From: Zooshikella sp050749885
Lineage (GTDB): Bacteria > Pseudomonadota > Gammaproteobacteria > Pseudomonadales > Zooshikellaceae
Assembly: GCF_050749885.1 (NCBI RefSeq)
Contig: NZ_JBOIUB010000001.1
Location: forward strand, 62,001-126,000
Direction: 5' to 3'
Length of the DNA stretch: 64,000 nt
The translations under genes were made by a program, and so were the position numbers. How positions within the stretch are numbered: the first letter of the stretch is position 1; every line of letters begins with the position of its first letter. A model generated the notes under the pieces. That model had not been told where the DNA came from and did no database searches. It saw only the letters and a program-made list of their open reading frames with translations. Shown piece by piece: positions 28,063 to 37,412 of the stretch.

Positions 28063-29380
28063 GCGATTAATGCCTTATCAAGCGGCGTTAAACAGTTGCC
28101 CTGCCATGCAAGTGGAGGGGCGATTGACACGGGTAGTTGGTTTAACTCTGGAGGCAGTGGGTTGTCGAATGGCGCTTGGGCAGCGTTGTCAGCTTATTAC
28201 TGATAGTCAGCAAAAGATAGAAGCTGAAGTCATGGGGTTTGATGAGGATAAAATTTACCTGATGCCATTGATGGCTACACAAAGTATTCATCCTGGCGCA
28301 CGTGTTCTGCCTTTGGAAGGAGAAAGTCTCATCCCGGTAGGATTTAATTTACTGGGTCGGGTGCTAAATGGATTGGGTAAACCACTTGATGGAAAAGGTC
28401 CATTAAAACCTGATGATTATGTGGGATTAACAGGACATCCGATTAATCCGCTGCAGCGTTTTCCTATAAAAGAGCCACTGGATGTGGGCATAAGAGCAAT
28501 AAATGCACTGCTATCTGTGGGTAATGGTCAGCGGTTGGGACTATTTGCAGGGAGTGGTGTGGGTAAAAGTGTCCTGTTGGGTATGATGACTCGCTTTACC
28601 AGTGCTGATATTACCGTTGTTGGGTTAGTGGGAGAGCGGGGGCGTGAGGTCAAAGAGTTTATTGAGCACACTTTGGGAGAAGAAGGTTTAAAGCGTTCCG
28701 TTGTCGTTGCCGCACCTGCTGATGATTCTCCTGTGCTTCGGCTGCGGGCAGCCATAGTCTGTACGCGTATTGCAGAGTATTTTCGCGACCAAGGTAAGCG
28801 CGTATTGTTATTAATGGATTCTTTAACCCGTTATGCCCAGGCTCAGCGTGAGATCGCATTAGCCATTGGCGAACCGCCAGCCACTAAAGGGTATCCACCT
28901 TCAGTATTTGCCAAAATTCCTCAACTTGTAGAGCGTGCGGGTACGGATGAAACGGGACAAGGCTCAATTACTGCTTTTTATACCGTATTAACGGAAGGGG
29001 ATGATCAACAAGATCCTATCGCGGATGCCTCTCGGGCCATTTTAGATGGGCATGTGGTGTTATCCCGTAAACTGGCTGAGTCAGGTCATTATCCGGCGAT
29101 TGATATTGAAGCCTCAATCAGTCGGGCAATGCCACAAATTGTTGATGAAAATCACATTGAAATGGCCCAGCAGTTTAAAAAAATCTATTCGGTTTATCAA
29201 AAAAATCGTGATTTAATTTCAATTGGTGCATATCAACAAGGTAGTGATCCGGCCACGGATGAGGCTATTCGATTGAACCCAGCAATGATGCAGTTTTTAC
29301 AGCAAGGGTTGCGTGAAAGTGAGTCTCTGGCCAAAAGTGTTGAACGTTTACAAGCCTTAATGGCAGAGCGTCAACCTTAG
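28034..29380 (+). CDS. fliI: FliI, flagellum-specific ATPase
   Basis: ATPase of the flagellar type III export apparatus, 448 aa. P-loop GSGVGKS at 173-179; further F1-beta-like motifs are GERGREVKEFIEH and LLMDSLTRYAQAQREIALA. The start at 28034 within fliH gives MRLKRLALTERL, resembling Pseudomonas FliI. The overlap implies translational coupling. Confidence 0.97.
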   Translation: MRLKRLALTERLMPYQAALNSCPAMQVEGRLTRVVGLTLEAVGCRMALGQRCQLITDSQQKIEAEVMGFDEDKIYLMPLMATQSIHPGARVLPLEGESLIPVGFNLLGRVLNGLGKPLDGKGPLKPDDYVGLTGHPINPLQRFPIKEPLDVGIRAINALLSVGNGQRLGLFAGSGVGKSVLLGMMTRFTSADITVVGLVGERGREVKEFIEHTLGEEGLKRSVVVAAPADDSPVLRLRAAIVCTRIAEYFRDQGKRVLLLMDSLTRYAQAQREIALAIGEPPATKGYPPSVFAKIPQLVERAGTDETGQGSITAFYTVLTEGDDQQDPIADASRAILDGHVVLSRKLAESGHYPAIDIEASISRAMPQIVDENHIEMAQQFKKIYSVYQKNRDLISIGAYQQGSDPATDEAIRLNPAMMQFLQQGLRESESLAKSVERLQALMAERQP

Positions 29381-29475
29381 TCTATAGATGATGATCTGAT
29401 TGTAATGGTCGGTTGCTATAGTCGGTTGTCTCGCGGCTCACCCCGAAGTAAATCATTTGCTTTAAGGGTTATGTC

Positions 29476-29931
29476 ATGGAAACGAAACGCTCGGACCGTC
29501 TCTCGACGGTACTTCGTGTCGCAGAGGTCAAAGAGGCTCAAGCCGCTAAACAGTTTGGCCGTTTGCAAGAACAACTGCTATATGAGCAAAAAAAGCTTGA
29601 GCAGCTGTTGAACTATGAGACTGAGTATCAGGAAAATGCAAAGCCAGCGGCTGGTCGTCCAGTGACTGTCCGTCGTTTGCAGCAGATGAGTCAGTTTCTT
29701 GCTCAGCTAACGCAGGCTGTACACCAGCAGCAAGAGCAGGTGGATAATATTAATAAACACTGTGAAACGTTGCGGGATGTTTGGGTTGAAGCTCATCAGC
29801 ATACACAAACAATGCAACAGTTGCTGGGTCGTTATCGTCAAGAAGAGCAACGGCAAGAAGAAAAGCAAGAGCAGTTGGACGCAGATGAAGTAAATACTCA
29901 GCAGTTTATTCGTGGCAAGCAAGGACCGTAG
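29476..29931 (+). CDS. fliJ: FliJ, flagellar export chaperone
   Basis: A 151-aa coiled-coil protein between FliI and the export gate. The whole sequence is helical and rich in Gln, Glu and Lys (VAEVKEAQAAKQFGRLQEQL). AAGGG precedes the ATG at 29476. Normal length and canonical position after fliI. Confidence 0.93.
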   Translation: METKRSDRLSTVLRVAEVKEAQAAKQFGRLQEQLLYEQKKLEQLLNYETEYQENAKPAAGRPVTVRRLQQMSQFLAQLTQAVHQQQEQVDNINKHCETLRDVWVEAHQHTQTMQQLLGRYRQEEQRQEEKQEQLDADEVNTQQFIRGKQGP

Positions 29932-30020
29932 CTGCACCTGTGTTTTTAATAATTAAAGGCTATGCTTTATTGAAAGCATTTTATTAGCCATCGTTTGGGA
30001 AAGGAGCAAGGGGGAAATTC

Positions 30021-30326
30021 ATGGCCGTAACTGCCATACAATCCGAGGATGGATCTGAGCTCACCATTCGCATTCAGGGACGGTTTGACTTTAGTGAACA
30101 TCAATCTTTTCGAGATGCATACGAACGCACGGATAAGTTGCCCAATCAGTACACTATTGATCTTAATGAAACAACTTACCTTGATAGTTCTGCCTTAGGC
30201 ATGCTGCTCTTGTTACGCGATCATGCAGGAGGTGATACAGCCAATATTCGTATTGTTAACTGTAAACCGGACGTAAAAAAAATCTTGCTCATTTCGAACT
30301 TTGAACAGCTTTTCTCCATTCAGTAA
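30021..30326 (+). CDS. STAS-domain anti-sigma-factor antagonist
   Basis: A 101-aa single STAS domain. The phosphorylatable Ser lies in TYLDSSALGMLLLL (about residues 56-57), as in SpoIIAA/HsbA-type antagonists. AAGGAG lies upstream with slightly long spacing. It is followed by a receiver-PP2C-ATPase protein and an Hpt protein; this trio between fliJ and fliK is also found in Pseudomonas putida-type flagellar clusters. It probably switches partners depending on phosphorylation by the kinase-like domain and dephosphorylation by the PP2C domain next door. Confidence 0.88.
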   Translation: MAVTAIQSEDGSELTIRIQGRFDFSEHQSFRDAYERTDKLPNQYTIDLNETTYLDSSALGMLLLLRDHAGGDTANIRIVNCKPDVKKILLISNFEQLFSIQ

Positions 30327-30344
30327 CAAATAATGTGATACATC

Positions 30345-32075
30345 ATGGAGCTGGATGAGCGTTCTCTCAAAATCCTAGTAGCGGATGATTCTGAAACAGA
30401 TCGGATGATCTTGCGGTCATTGGTTCAAAAGCAAGGTCATCGCGTCGTGACGGCAGAAGATGGTCAACAGGCTGTTGAATTATTTCTTCTTGAGCGTCCC
30501 CAGCTGGTGTTACTTGATGTCTTAATGCCCGTCATGAGTGGCTATGAGGCGGCTCGGCAAATTAAGCAGTTGGCGGGTGAAGAGTTGGTTCCAGTCATTT
30601 TTCTTACTTCGTTAAAAGATGCTCAGTCTCTTGCGGAATGTTTAGATGCAGGGGGAGATGATTTTTTATCAAAGCCCTACAGTCCACTGATTTTGCAGGC
30701 AAAAATAAATGCATTTAACCGAATGCGGATGATGCATCATACGTTGCAGGTTCAGCGGGATAAGATTGCGGGTCACAATAAGCGGCTACTTCAAGAGCAG
30801 GCTTTTGCTAAGGAAATTTTTGACAAAGTCGCTCACTCTGGTTGCTTGAATGCGCATAACTTACAGCATTTACAGTCGCCTTATGCCATGTTTAATGGTG
30901 ATGTATTAATTGCTGCACGTAAGCCTTCAGGTGGGATGTTGGTATTTCTTGGGGACTTTGCTGGTCATGGTTTACCAGCCGCAATTGGGGCTATGCCACT
31001 TGCTGAAATTTTTTACCACATGGTGGCTAAAGGCTTTTCCATGCCTGAAATATTGAGCGAAGTGAACAGCAAAATGAAACAGGTGTTGCCGGTCAGTGGT
31101 TTTTGCTGTGGTGGCATGGTGGATGTGGACTTTGACAGCAAAGTCATGAAAGTATGGATTGGCGGACTCCCTGATTGTTATCTATACCGTTCCCAATCCA
31201 AAACACTCGATGTCCTTTCTTCAAAATGGTTACCGTTAGGTATTTTACCTCCCGATAAGTTTGATACCGGCTACGAAATTATTGAGGTTGAGTATGGTGA
31301 TCGGCTTTATCTTTGGTCAGATGGTGTTATTGAAGCACAAGATGACCAGAAACATTTTTTTGGTGAGGCGCGTTTAAAAGCGGTATTTGCCAATAACGAA
31401 GACCCTGATCAGCTTTTTAATGAAATCAAAGAGTCTGTTTTTAGTTTTATTGGTGAGCCGACAGATGATCTATCCATGATCGAGATCAGTATGGTTTCTC
31501 GGGAGAGCTTTAGTGATAAGCCGGTTCCTGTGGAGCCTAGTACTATTCGTGGTGCACGAAACTGGTCGGCTTCTTTTGAGTTTCGCTCTGAGACGCTGCA
31601 AAGCTATAACCCCATACCATTAATTCTGCACTGTTTAATGCAAGTTCCTGGGGTGAATTTACACAGCGGTCGGTTGTATACCATTTTGGCTGAGCTGTAT
31701 TCCAATGCATTAGAGCATGGTGTGTTAGGGATGGACTCTTCGTTAAAAGCTTCACTCCATGGTTTTACCCAATATTATGCTGAGCGTGAACGTCGACTTC
31801 AGCAATTAGGCGATGGTTTTATTCGCTTTTGGCTGGAGCATAAGATTGAACAGCAGGGTGGGGTGTTGATTATTACTGTCGCTGATAGTGGACCAGGATT
31901 TGACTACCAGAAGATGATGAACCGTATCACTCAAGATACCAACTACCATGGTCGAGGTGTCAATTTACTGCGTTCTTTTTGTCGGCGGATAGATTATTCC
32001 GATGTGGGTAATCAAGTCACTATTGAATATGCTTGGAATAATGAGCTGGATAGTGCTCGTAAGGAACATCACTGA
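30345..32075 (+). CDS. Response regulator with PP2C phosphatase and HATPase domains
   Basis: A 576-aa cytoplasmic partner-switching regulator. The receiver domain (about 8-125) has D58 in VLLDVLMPVMSG and K in FLSKPYSP. The SpoIIE/PP2C phosphatase (about 185-390) has GDVLIAARKPSGGMLVFLGD, GHGLPAA and LYLWSDGVIEAQD. The C-terminal HATPase_c-like domain (about 430-565) has ELYSNALEHG and DSGPGFDYQ. The architecture matches HsbR-type regulators, which both dephosphorylate and phosphorylate a cognate STAS antagonist, here encoded 18 bases upstream. Confidence 0.92.
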   Translation: MELDERSLKILVADDSETDRMILRSLVQKQGHRVVTAEDGQQAVELFLLERPQLVLLDVLMPVMSGYEAARQIKQLAGEELVPVIFLTSLKDAQSLAECLDAGGDDFLSKPYSPLILQAKINAFNRMRMMHHTLQVQRDKIAGHNKRLLQEQAFAKEIFDKVAHSGCLNAHNLQHLQSPYAMFNGDVLIAARKPSGGMLVFLGDFAGHGLPAAIGAMPLAEIFYHMVAKGFSMPEILSEVNSKMKQVLPVSGFCCGGMVDVDFDSKVMKVWIGGLPDCYLYRSQSKTLDVLSSKWLPLGILPPDKFDTGYEIIEVEYGDRLYLWSDGVIEAQDDQKHFFGEARLKAVFANNEDPDQLFNEIKESVFSFIGEPTDDLSMIEISMVSRESFSDKPVPVEPSTIRGARNWSASFEFRSETLQSYNPIPLILHCLMQVPGVNLHSGRLYTILAELYSNALEHGVLGMDSSLKASLHGFTQYYAERERRLQQLGDGFIRFWLEHKIEQQGGVLIITVADSGPGFDYQKMMNRITQDTNYHGRGVNLLRSFCRRIDYSDVGNQVTIEYAWNNELDSARKEHH

Positions 32076-32098
32076 TGCATATGATGTAAGGAAACACT

Positions 32099-32437
32099 AT
32101 GGAACATATTGATTTAGCAGCGTTGCAGGAACTACAAGAAGTGATGGAGGATGAATATAACCAGCTGGTAGAAACCTTTATTCGTGATAGTGAACAGCGG
32201 ATTGCGGCAATGGATAAGGCGCTCTTAGATCAGGATGCTGAACAAATGAGGGAGCTGGCCCACAGTCTCAAAGGAAGTTGTTTAAATATGTTTATTACGC
32301 CTCTCGCCCAACAAGCAAGGGAAATTGAAAACCTAGCGAGAGAACAGCAACTTGAACCTGTTTCGTCTTTAATTGCAGGGTTACAGCAAGAGTTTAAAAC
32401 CGTATCAAGGTTGTTAAAAGAGACCCTCACCGATTAA
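32099..32437 (+). CDS. Hpt (histidine phosphotransfer) protein
   Basis: A 112-aa four-helix Hpt protein. The phospho-acceptor is about H55 in LAHSLKGSCLNM. It can carry phosphate between a hybrid kinase and the receiver domain of the preceding gene. It follows that gene by 23 bases and precedes fliK, so it is in the same operon. The donor kinase is not obvious; the hybrid kinases at 43655 and 55134 are possibilities only. Confidence 0.92.
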   Translation: MEHIDLAALQELQEVMEDEYNQLVETFIRDSEQRIAAMDKALLDQDAEQMRELAHSLKGSCLNMFITPLAQQAREIENLAREQQLEPVSSLIAGLQQEFKTVSRLLKETLTD

Positions 32438-32444
32438 CTTGGTT

Positions 32445-32459
32445 GGGCATAAAGTTTGC
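32445..32459 (+). promoter_or_regulatory. Possible sigma-54 promoter before fliK
   Basis: GGGCAT, five bases, TTGC: the GG and GC dinucleotides have correct spacing but the first T of TGGC is replaced by G. It lies 52 bases upstream of the fliK ATG. Supported by motif only. Confidence 0.4.
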
Positions 32460-32510
32460 TCACTTTTTAGTGAATGCAGTCAGGATCCCTACATTAATTT
32501 GGGTTGAGAA

Positions 32511-33857
32511 ATGGCTATGAGTGAGCAAATGGGTATTTTTGAGCTGGGGCATTCTAAATCTAAGGATAAAGCTTCGCGAGAGCATCAGAATGTTCAAGAA
32601 AGTTCCAGTTCTGTAGAGTCAGACCAGAGTGAGTTTAAACAGATTCTGCATGATAAAAGCGAAACGACACAAAGCCGTTCTGAGGAAAAGACATTACATA
32701 AATCACTTGAGCATCAGGAAAAAGAGGCGAGTTTAACTGCACAAACGCCTCAGGGATTAGAAAGTGATGCTATCAATGACGGTGCGGATTCCTTCTTGCT
32801 GTTTATGCCTATGGCTATGCAATGGACTGCCGGCCGGCAACCGGTTGCCAGTAGTAACCCAAACACAACGACATTACCCTCTGCTCAAACAAACTACCTA
32901 CGTTTGTCATCGTCAGGCCAGGTAACGACTGGTCTTGACTCACTACTGCCACAAAATGCTCAGGTTATACCTCAAGCTGTTCAGCTGACATCGTTGATGT
33001 CTGAGGATAAGCAGCTACTTATGCAACTAAGAGAAAATATGAATAGTGGCAGTTTTTCTCTGGCTTCTGGGCAAGGTAATAGTGATGCGATCAGTTTAAA
33101 GCAGTTATTAGATAATCAGGGTCAACACAATAACAATGATAGCTTAGCAAAGCATTCACTATCCCCATTACAGCAGGCAATGTTAAATCGGGGGAGCAAT
33201 AGCACATCCACTGACTTTTCTCAGCTACTTCAAGGGTTATCGGCTGGAGTAATGCCTAAAGATGTTGATATAAGTGGCCTTGGTGCGACGAATGTAGATA
33301 CAAATCTGCAAGCAGTGAATCAACAAAATACAGTATCGTCTTTAGTCGATAGAGCTGGCAGCTTGATGACAGCAACACCCCATGCAAATGCGGCTAACCA
33401 AGATATGCTACTTAGTACGCTGGTAGCACCAACCTTAAGAGCACCTGAGTGGGGGCAGGCGTTTCGTGAACAAGTGAGTTGGCTGACAGGGCAAGGTGTG
33501 CAACTTGCTCATTTACAATTAGACCCTCCAGACCTTGGCCCTGTTGAAGTCAAAGTGAATATTCATCATGACCAGGCCAATATTAGTTTTACCAGCCACC
33601 ATGCTCCTGTCAGAGATGCCATTGAACAACAAATTGCGCGCCTTCGTGAGCAACTGATGCAACAAGGGTTTACGGATGTTAATGTCGATGTGTCTGGACA
33701 TGATCGACAGGAGCATCAAGGTGCAATGGACCATAATGGTCGTGATGTAGAGAGTGATTGGACTAATGTGTCGGCAGCAGAAGAAGGCGTGGAAGTGCAA
33801 GCGGTTGTCCAGCCTATTATCGGTGGCAGAGTGGGGGGGGTGGATTTTTATGCTTAA
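32511..33857 (+). CDS. fliK: FliK, hook-length control protein
   Basis: Molecular ruler and export-specificity switch, 448 aa. The N-terminal three quarters are low-complexity, polar and Gln/Ser-rich as usual for FliK. The conserved C-terminal domain (about 310-400) has WGQAFREQVSWL and the signature AHLQLDPPDLGPVEVKVNI. Last gene of the operon before a strong terminator; fliL is not next but 28 kb away. Confidence 0.94.
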   Translation: MAMSEQMGIFELGHSKSKDKASREHQNVQESSSSVESDQSEFKQILHDKSETTQSRSEEKTLHKSLEHQEKEASLTAQTPQGLESDAINDGADSFLLFMPMAMQWTAGRQPVASSNPNTTTLPSAQTNYLRLSSSGQVTTGLDSLLPQNAQVIPQAVQLTSLMSEDKQLLMQLRENMNSGSFSLASGQGNSDAISLKQLLDNQGQHNNNDSLAKHSLSPLQQAMLNRGSNSTSTDFSQLLQGLSAGVMPKDVDISGLGATNVDTNLQAVNQQNTVSSLVDRAGSLMTATPHANAANQDMLLSTLVAPTLRAPEWGQAFREQVSWLTGQGVQLAHLQLDPPDLGPVEVKVNIHHDQANISFTSHHAPVRDAIEQQIARLREQLMQQGFTDVNVDVSGHDRQEHQGAMDHNGRDVESDWTNVSAAEEGVEVQAVVQPIIGGRVGGVDFYA

Positions 33858-34095
33858 CAATCATGCCTAAAGAAATTGCAGAAGATAAGTGCATACTAAG
33901 TATATTTGTCTTTTGTTATCTTAAATACAACATTACATGTTTTTCTAAATTAATAGTACTCAGCAATAATTGAGTGGTAACTGAAAATGTTGTTTTCAGT
34001 ATCGACTATTTGTAAAAGAATGAGTAATAATTCAGCTACTTAGTGCATGACCGCCTTGTCATCACCTTAGCGCTTTTTATACGATAGGTAACGTC
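33858..34095. other. Untranslated region after fliK
   Basis: About 240 bases of AT-rich sequence between the fliK stop codon and the terminator. No gene or motif recognised. Confidence 0.5.
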
Positions 34096-34139
34096 AAACC
34101 ATGTTCAGCACGTGTTGAGCATGGTTTTTTGTTTTTTTC
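34096..34139 (+). terminator. Strong rho-independent terminator
   Basis: Near-perfect 14-bp stem starting AACCATG and ending CATGGTT with G-T wobbles, followed by runs of T. It ends the fleSR-fliE...fliK transcript before the phosphofructokinase genes. Confidence 0.9.
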
Positions 34140-34246
34140 ACCAGCAAAAGCTTAACTTTGTACTTTAATTATCAGTAATTGTTTTCTTACTTTCAGGTAT
34201 ATCCATAACAAAGGGTATAGACAACACGCAAACGCAGGGGCTGTAA

Positions 34247-35368
34247 ATGACCAAACATATTGGCATTTTAACGAGTGGTGGAGATTGTCCTGGTCTGAAT
34301 GCTGCAATTCGTGGAGTGGTAAAGGCTGGCCAGTATGGCTATGGCATGGAGTTTATTGGGTTTAAAGATGGTTTTCGTGGCATTGCCCTTGATCGATCGA
34401 TGGAGCTTAATGATCAAGTCCTTTCTGGGATTTTGACAGACGGAGGCACGATTTTAGGTACCAGTCGGGATAAACCACACAAGATGCCTATTGGTAACAA
34501 AGTGATTGATATGACGGAGACCATCGTTGAAAACTATCATCGCAATCATTTAGATGGACTGGTGTGTATTGGTGGAGGGGGAACTCAAAAAAATGCGCTG
34601 CGTTTAAAAGAGGCAGGGCTTAATGTCATTACGCTACCGAAAACCATTGATAATGATGTTGCTATTACCGATGTAACCTTTGGTTTTGATACCGCATTAG
34701 GCATTGCTACCCAAGCTATTGATCGTTTACACACCACCGCTACGAGTCATCACCGCGTTATTGTGGTAGAAATCATGGGACATAATGCTGGGTGGTTGGC
34801 ATTAGGTGCCGGTATTGCAGGAGGGGCTGATGTTATCTTATTGCCGGAGTTACCTTATCGACTGGAAACCGTAGCTGAAGCTATTAAGCATCGTGTTCGT
34901 TCTAACAAGCGGTTTAGTATCATTGCTTATGCAGAAGGCGCTTTAACCGTTGAAGAAGCTCAGCGTTTAACCGCGCTGGAACAGCAACGAAGTACTGTAA
35001 AAGATAAAGCCGAAAGAAAAGCGTTAAAACTGCAAATAAAAGCGATAGCTAACCAACATGCAGATCATAGTGTGTGGTTAACTGAACAAGTTGAAAAGCT
35101 CACCGGACAAGAGTCGAGATTAACAATCTTAGGCCATTTACAACGGGGAGGAACGCCTTCAGCAGGTGATCGTTTATTGGCAACACACTTGGGGGCAACG
35201 GCTGCTCAGCTAATTCACCAAAACCAATTCGGGGTGATGGTTGCTGTTAATGGGCAGTCATTAATTCCAGTTCCTCTTGAGGAAGTGGTTTTGGACAAGA
35301 AACGAGTGCCAGAAAATCATCCTTGGGTACAAACGGCAAAAGAGATAGGAATCTGCTTGGGGATTTAA
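34247..35368 (+). CDS. pfkA: 6-phosphofructokinase paralogue with altered GGDG motif
   Basis: PfkA-family protein of 373 aa, closely similar to the next gene. Conserved: GILTSGGDCPGLNAAIRG (nucleotide loop), catalytic TIDND (D135, D137), RLTILGHLQRGGTPS. Odd: the GGDG motif, whose Asp helps coordinate Mg-ATP, reads GGGG (residues 109-112; Asp replaced by Gly, codon GGG at 34577). The residue before TIDND is Lys (PKTIDND), the state typical of PPi-dependent or mixed enzymes rather than E. coli PfkA (Gly). MGH replaces the usual MGR. The enzyme may be impaired, use another donor or be regulatory. AGGGG lies before the ATG. Confidence 0.85.
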   Translation: MTKHIGILTSGGDCPGLNAAIRGVVKAGQYGYGMEFIGFKDGFRGIALDRSMELNDQVLSGILTDGGTILGTSRDKPHKMPIGNKVIDMTETIVENYHRNHLDGLVCIGGGGTQKNALRLKEAGLNVITLPKTIDNDVAITDVTFGFDTALGIATQAIDRLHTTATSHHRVIVVEIMGHNAGWLALGAGIAGGADVILLPELPYRLETVAEAIKHRVRSNKRFSIIAYAEGALTVEEAQRLTALEQQRSTVKDKAERKALKLQIKAIANQHADHSVWLTEQVEKLTGQESRLTILGHLQRGGTPSAGDRLLATHLGATAAQLIHQNQFGVMVAVNGQSLIPVPLEEVVLDKKRVPENHPWVQTAKEIGICLGI

Positions 35369-35749
35369 TGATTGATACGTTTTGTTAATGAAAAATACAC
35401 TATGTAATATTATCTATTTAATGTTTTCCAACTGTTGTATTTTCCTTTATTTTGAGTGTTAACAATGGATAAAAATATTTTTCTGACGTGCAATATGTTG
35501 CTTTAGCTCAGTATTAATGGGTTTTAAAGTTGTCGCTCTCGATGCGATAGATATAATTGCAGCTATCGACAGAAATCAGCCACATACGTATCGAAAACTT
35601 GAACCATTGTTCCTTAGAGTCCGTTAGAAGTTTTTTCGTCTGATGCAGAAAAGACAATTATCATTAAAACAACTACCAAGTTCTTTCATGTCAATCAGAC
35701 TACCGTTTCATAAGTACTAGTTATATAAGTGTTTGGAGGTCCTTTACGT
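35369..35749. other. Intergenic region between the two pfk genes
   Basis: About 380 AT-rich bases with no gene and no clear terminator. It contains a short inverted repeat CGATAG/CTATCG at 35545-35568. A separate promoter for the second pfk is likely because of the gap. Confidence 0.45.
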
Positions 35750-36856
35750 ATGTCTAAATTTATTGGCGTTCTCACCAGTGGCGGTGACTGTCCTGGATTA
35801 AATGCGGCTATTCGTGGTTTGGTTCGGGCGGGCCAAAATCAATATGACATGCAATTTGTCGGTTTCCTGGACGGTTTTCGTGGTATGGCACAAGACCGGA
35901 CTTTAGAGTTAAACAGAAAAACACTTTCAGGCATTTTGGTTGATGGTGGAACGATCTTGGGTACAAGTCGTGATACGCCTGCTCGTACCAGAGAAATGAC
36001 CGATGAAATTGTTGCTACCTATAATCGCCATCACCTTGATGCATTAGTATGCTTGGGTGGTGATGGTACCCATAAAAATGCAATGCGTTTAAAAGAGGCT
36101 GGGTTGAATGTGGTCACCATGCCTAAAACGATTGACAATGACATTGCGTGTACTGATGTAACATTTGGTTTTAATACCGCCTTGGGTATTGCAACCGAAG
36201 CGATTGACCGTCTGCACTCCACAGCAACCAGTCACCACCGCGTTATGGTTGTGGAAATTATGGGTAACTCAGCTGGCTGGTTAACACTGGGAGCCGGTAT
36301 TGCAGGTGGTGCTGATGTTATTCTACTGCCAGAAATTCCTTACGATGTAGATATGATTTCTGCAGCTATTAAGCGTCGTGCGCGTGCAGGTAAGCGTTTT
36401 AGTATCGTAGCGGTTGCTGAAGGTGCGATTACTAAAGAAGATGCTAAAGTGGTAGCAGAACTCAAAAAACAACTGGCTGCAACAGAAGATGAGGCAGAGC
36501 GAGATCAGCTTGAAGAAAAAATTCGTCGCTTAGAAGGTGCACGTGTTGGACATAGTGTTAAACTGACTCAAGAAATTGAAGAAGTGACAGGCCAAGAATC
36601 TCGTTTAACGATTTTAGGTCACTTGCAGCGTGGCGGTACGCCTTCATCTTTTGACCGTTTACTCGCAACCCGTTTAGGTACTGCGTGTGCAAGAATGATT
36701 CACGAAGAAAAGTTTGGCAATATGGTTGCCGTTAAAGGCCAAGAAATTGTCCCTGTGGCTATTGAAGAGGTTGCAAATACCACAAACCGTGTCCCAGTTG
36801 ATCATGCTTGGGTAGAAACAGCTCGCTTGGTCGGAACAAGTTTTGGTGATCAATAA
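35750..36856 (+). CDS. pfkA: 6-phosphofructokinase (G/K-type donor site)
   Basis: PfkA-family enzyme of 368 aa phosphorylating fructose 6-phosphate in glycolysis. The ATG at 35750 is chosen (GGAGG upstream); the frame also opens at GTG 35729. It has an intact GGDGT (103-107), PKTIDND with catalytic D129, MGNSAGWLT and RLTILGHLQRGGTPS. Gly after GGD combined with Lys before TIDND corresponds to a mixed class that includes both ATP- and PPi-using enzymes, so the phosphoryl donor cannot be assigned from sequence alone. A terminator follows at 36938. Confidence 0.93.
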   Translation: MSKFIGVLTSGGDCPGLNAAIRGLVRAGQNQYDMQFVGFLDGFRGMAQDRTLELNRKTLSGILVDGGTILGTSRDTPARTREMTDEIVATYNRHHLDALVCLGGDGTHKNAMRLKEAGLNVVTMPKTIDNDIACTDVTFGFNTALGIATEAIDRLHSTATSHHRVMVVEIMGNSAGWLTLGAGIAGGADVILLPEIPYDVDMISAAIKRRARAGKRFSIVAVAEGAITKEDAKVVAELKKQLAATEDEAERDQLEEKIRRLEGARVGHSVKLTQEIEEVTGQESRLTILGHLQRGGTPSSFDRLLATRLGTACARMIHEEKFGNMVAVKGQEIVPVAIEEVANTTNRVPVDHAWVETARLVGTSFGDQ

Positions 36857-36937
36857 AAACTTATTTTAGGCGAGTCCCTTTTATGGGATTGTTTGGACAG
36901 AACTGCTGGCTACTTTAACAGTAGTTCGGGAATGAAA

Positions 36938-36971
36938 CAAAAAGCGCTGCGCATTTTGCCAGCGCTTTTTG
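36938..36971 (+). terminator. Rho-independent terminator after pfk
   Basis: Perfect stem AAAAGCGCTG/CAGCGCTTTT with a loop of about ten bases and a terminal T run, about 85 bases past the stop codon. Confidence 0.9.
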
Positions 36972-37193
36972 TGTATTAAACCAGCCATTTTCTGAAGCAC
37001 TTTTGACACTTTCTTTTCTTTATCTATTACTTGTTGATTTTAAAAATACAACAGAACGAGTTTATGGGGAGGAAGACTGTTATTGGTAAAACGAAAAATG
37101 ACCGAATTATTTGCAGGATCATGATGCGAATACAGGAGTGACTTATAACAAGCTGTTTGGCTTTAGCTTGTGTGTACTTTAGGAGGTAATTTT

Positions 37194-37412
37194 ATGAGTT
37201 GAATTAAGCGAGAACTCGCGTATTCTGAAGCCAAATTTTTAGTTGAATATATTATGGATAATACTCAACACATCATTTGCCCACTAAAGTGGGTGCAGTT
37301 ATGCGTTAATTATTATGTATACCCTCATTTAGTTTGCGTTTTTTTAGTCCGAGGAGCAGACCATGGAATGGATTCTATTGTTAATTATTCTGTCATTTTT
37401 GCTTCGTCCTAA
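37194..37412 (+). other. Start-stop minimal frame or decayed small gene
   Basis: A consensus Shine-Dalgarno AGGAGG (37181) is followed after eight bases by ATG AGT TGA. The same frame is then open for 70 codons until TAA 37413, with protein-like composition at first (KRELAYSEAKFLVEYIMDN). Possibilities: a two-codon regulatory frame, a small gene inactivated by a stop at codon 3, or chance. It overlaps the start of the next gene by 50 bases. Confidence 0.35.
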
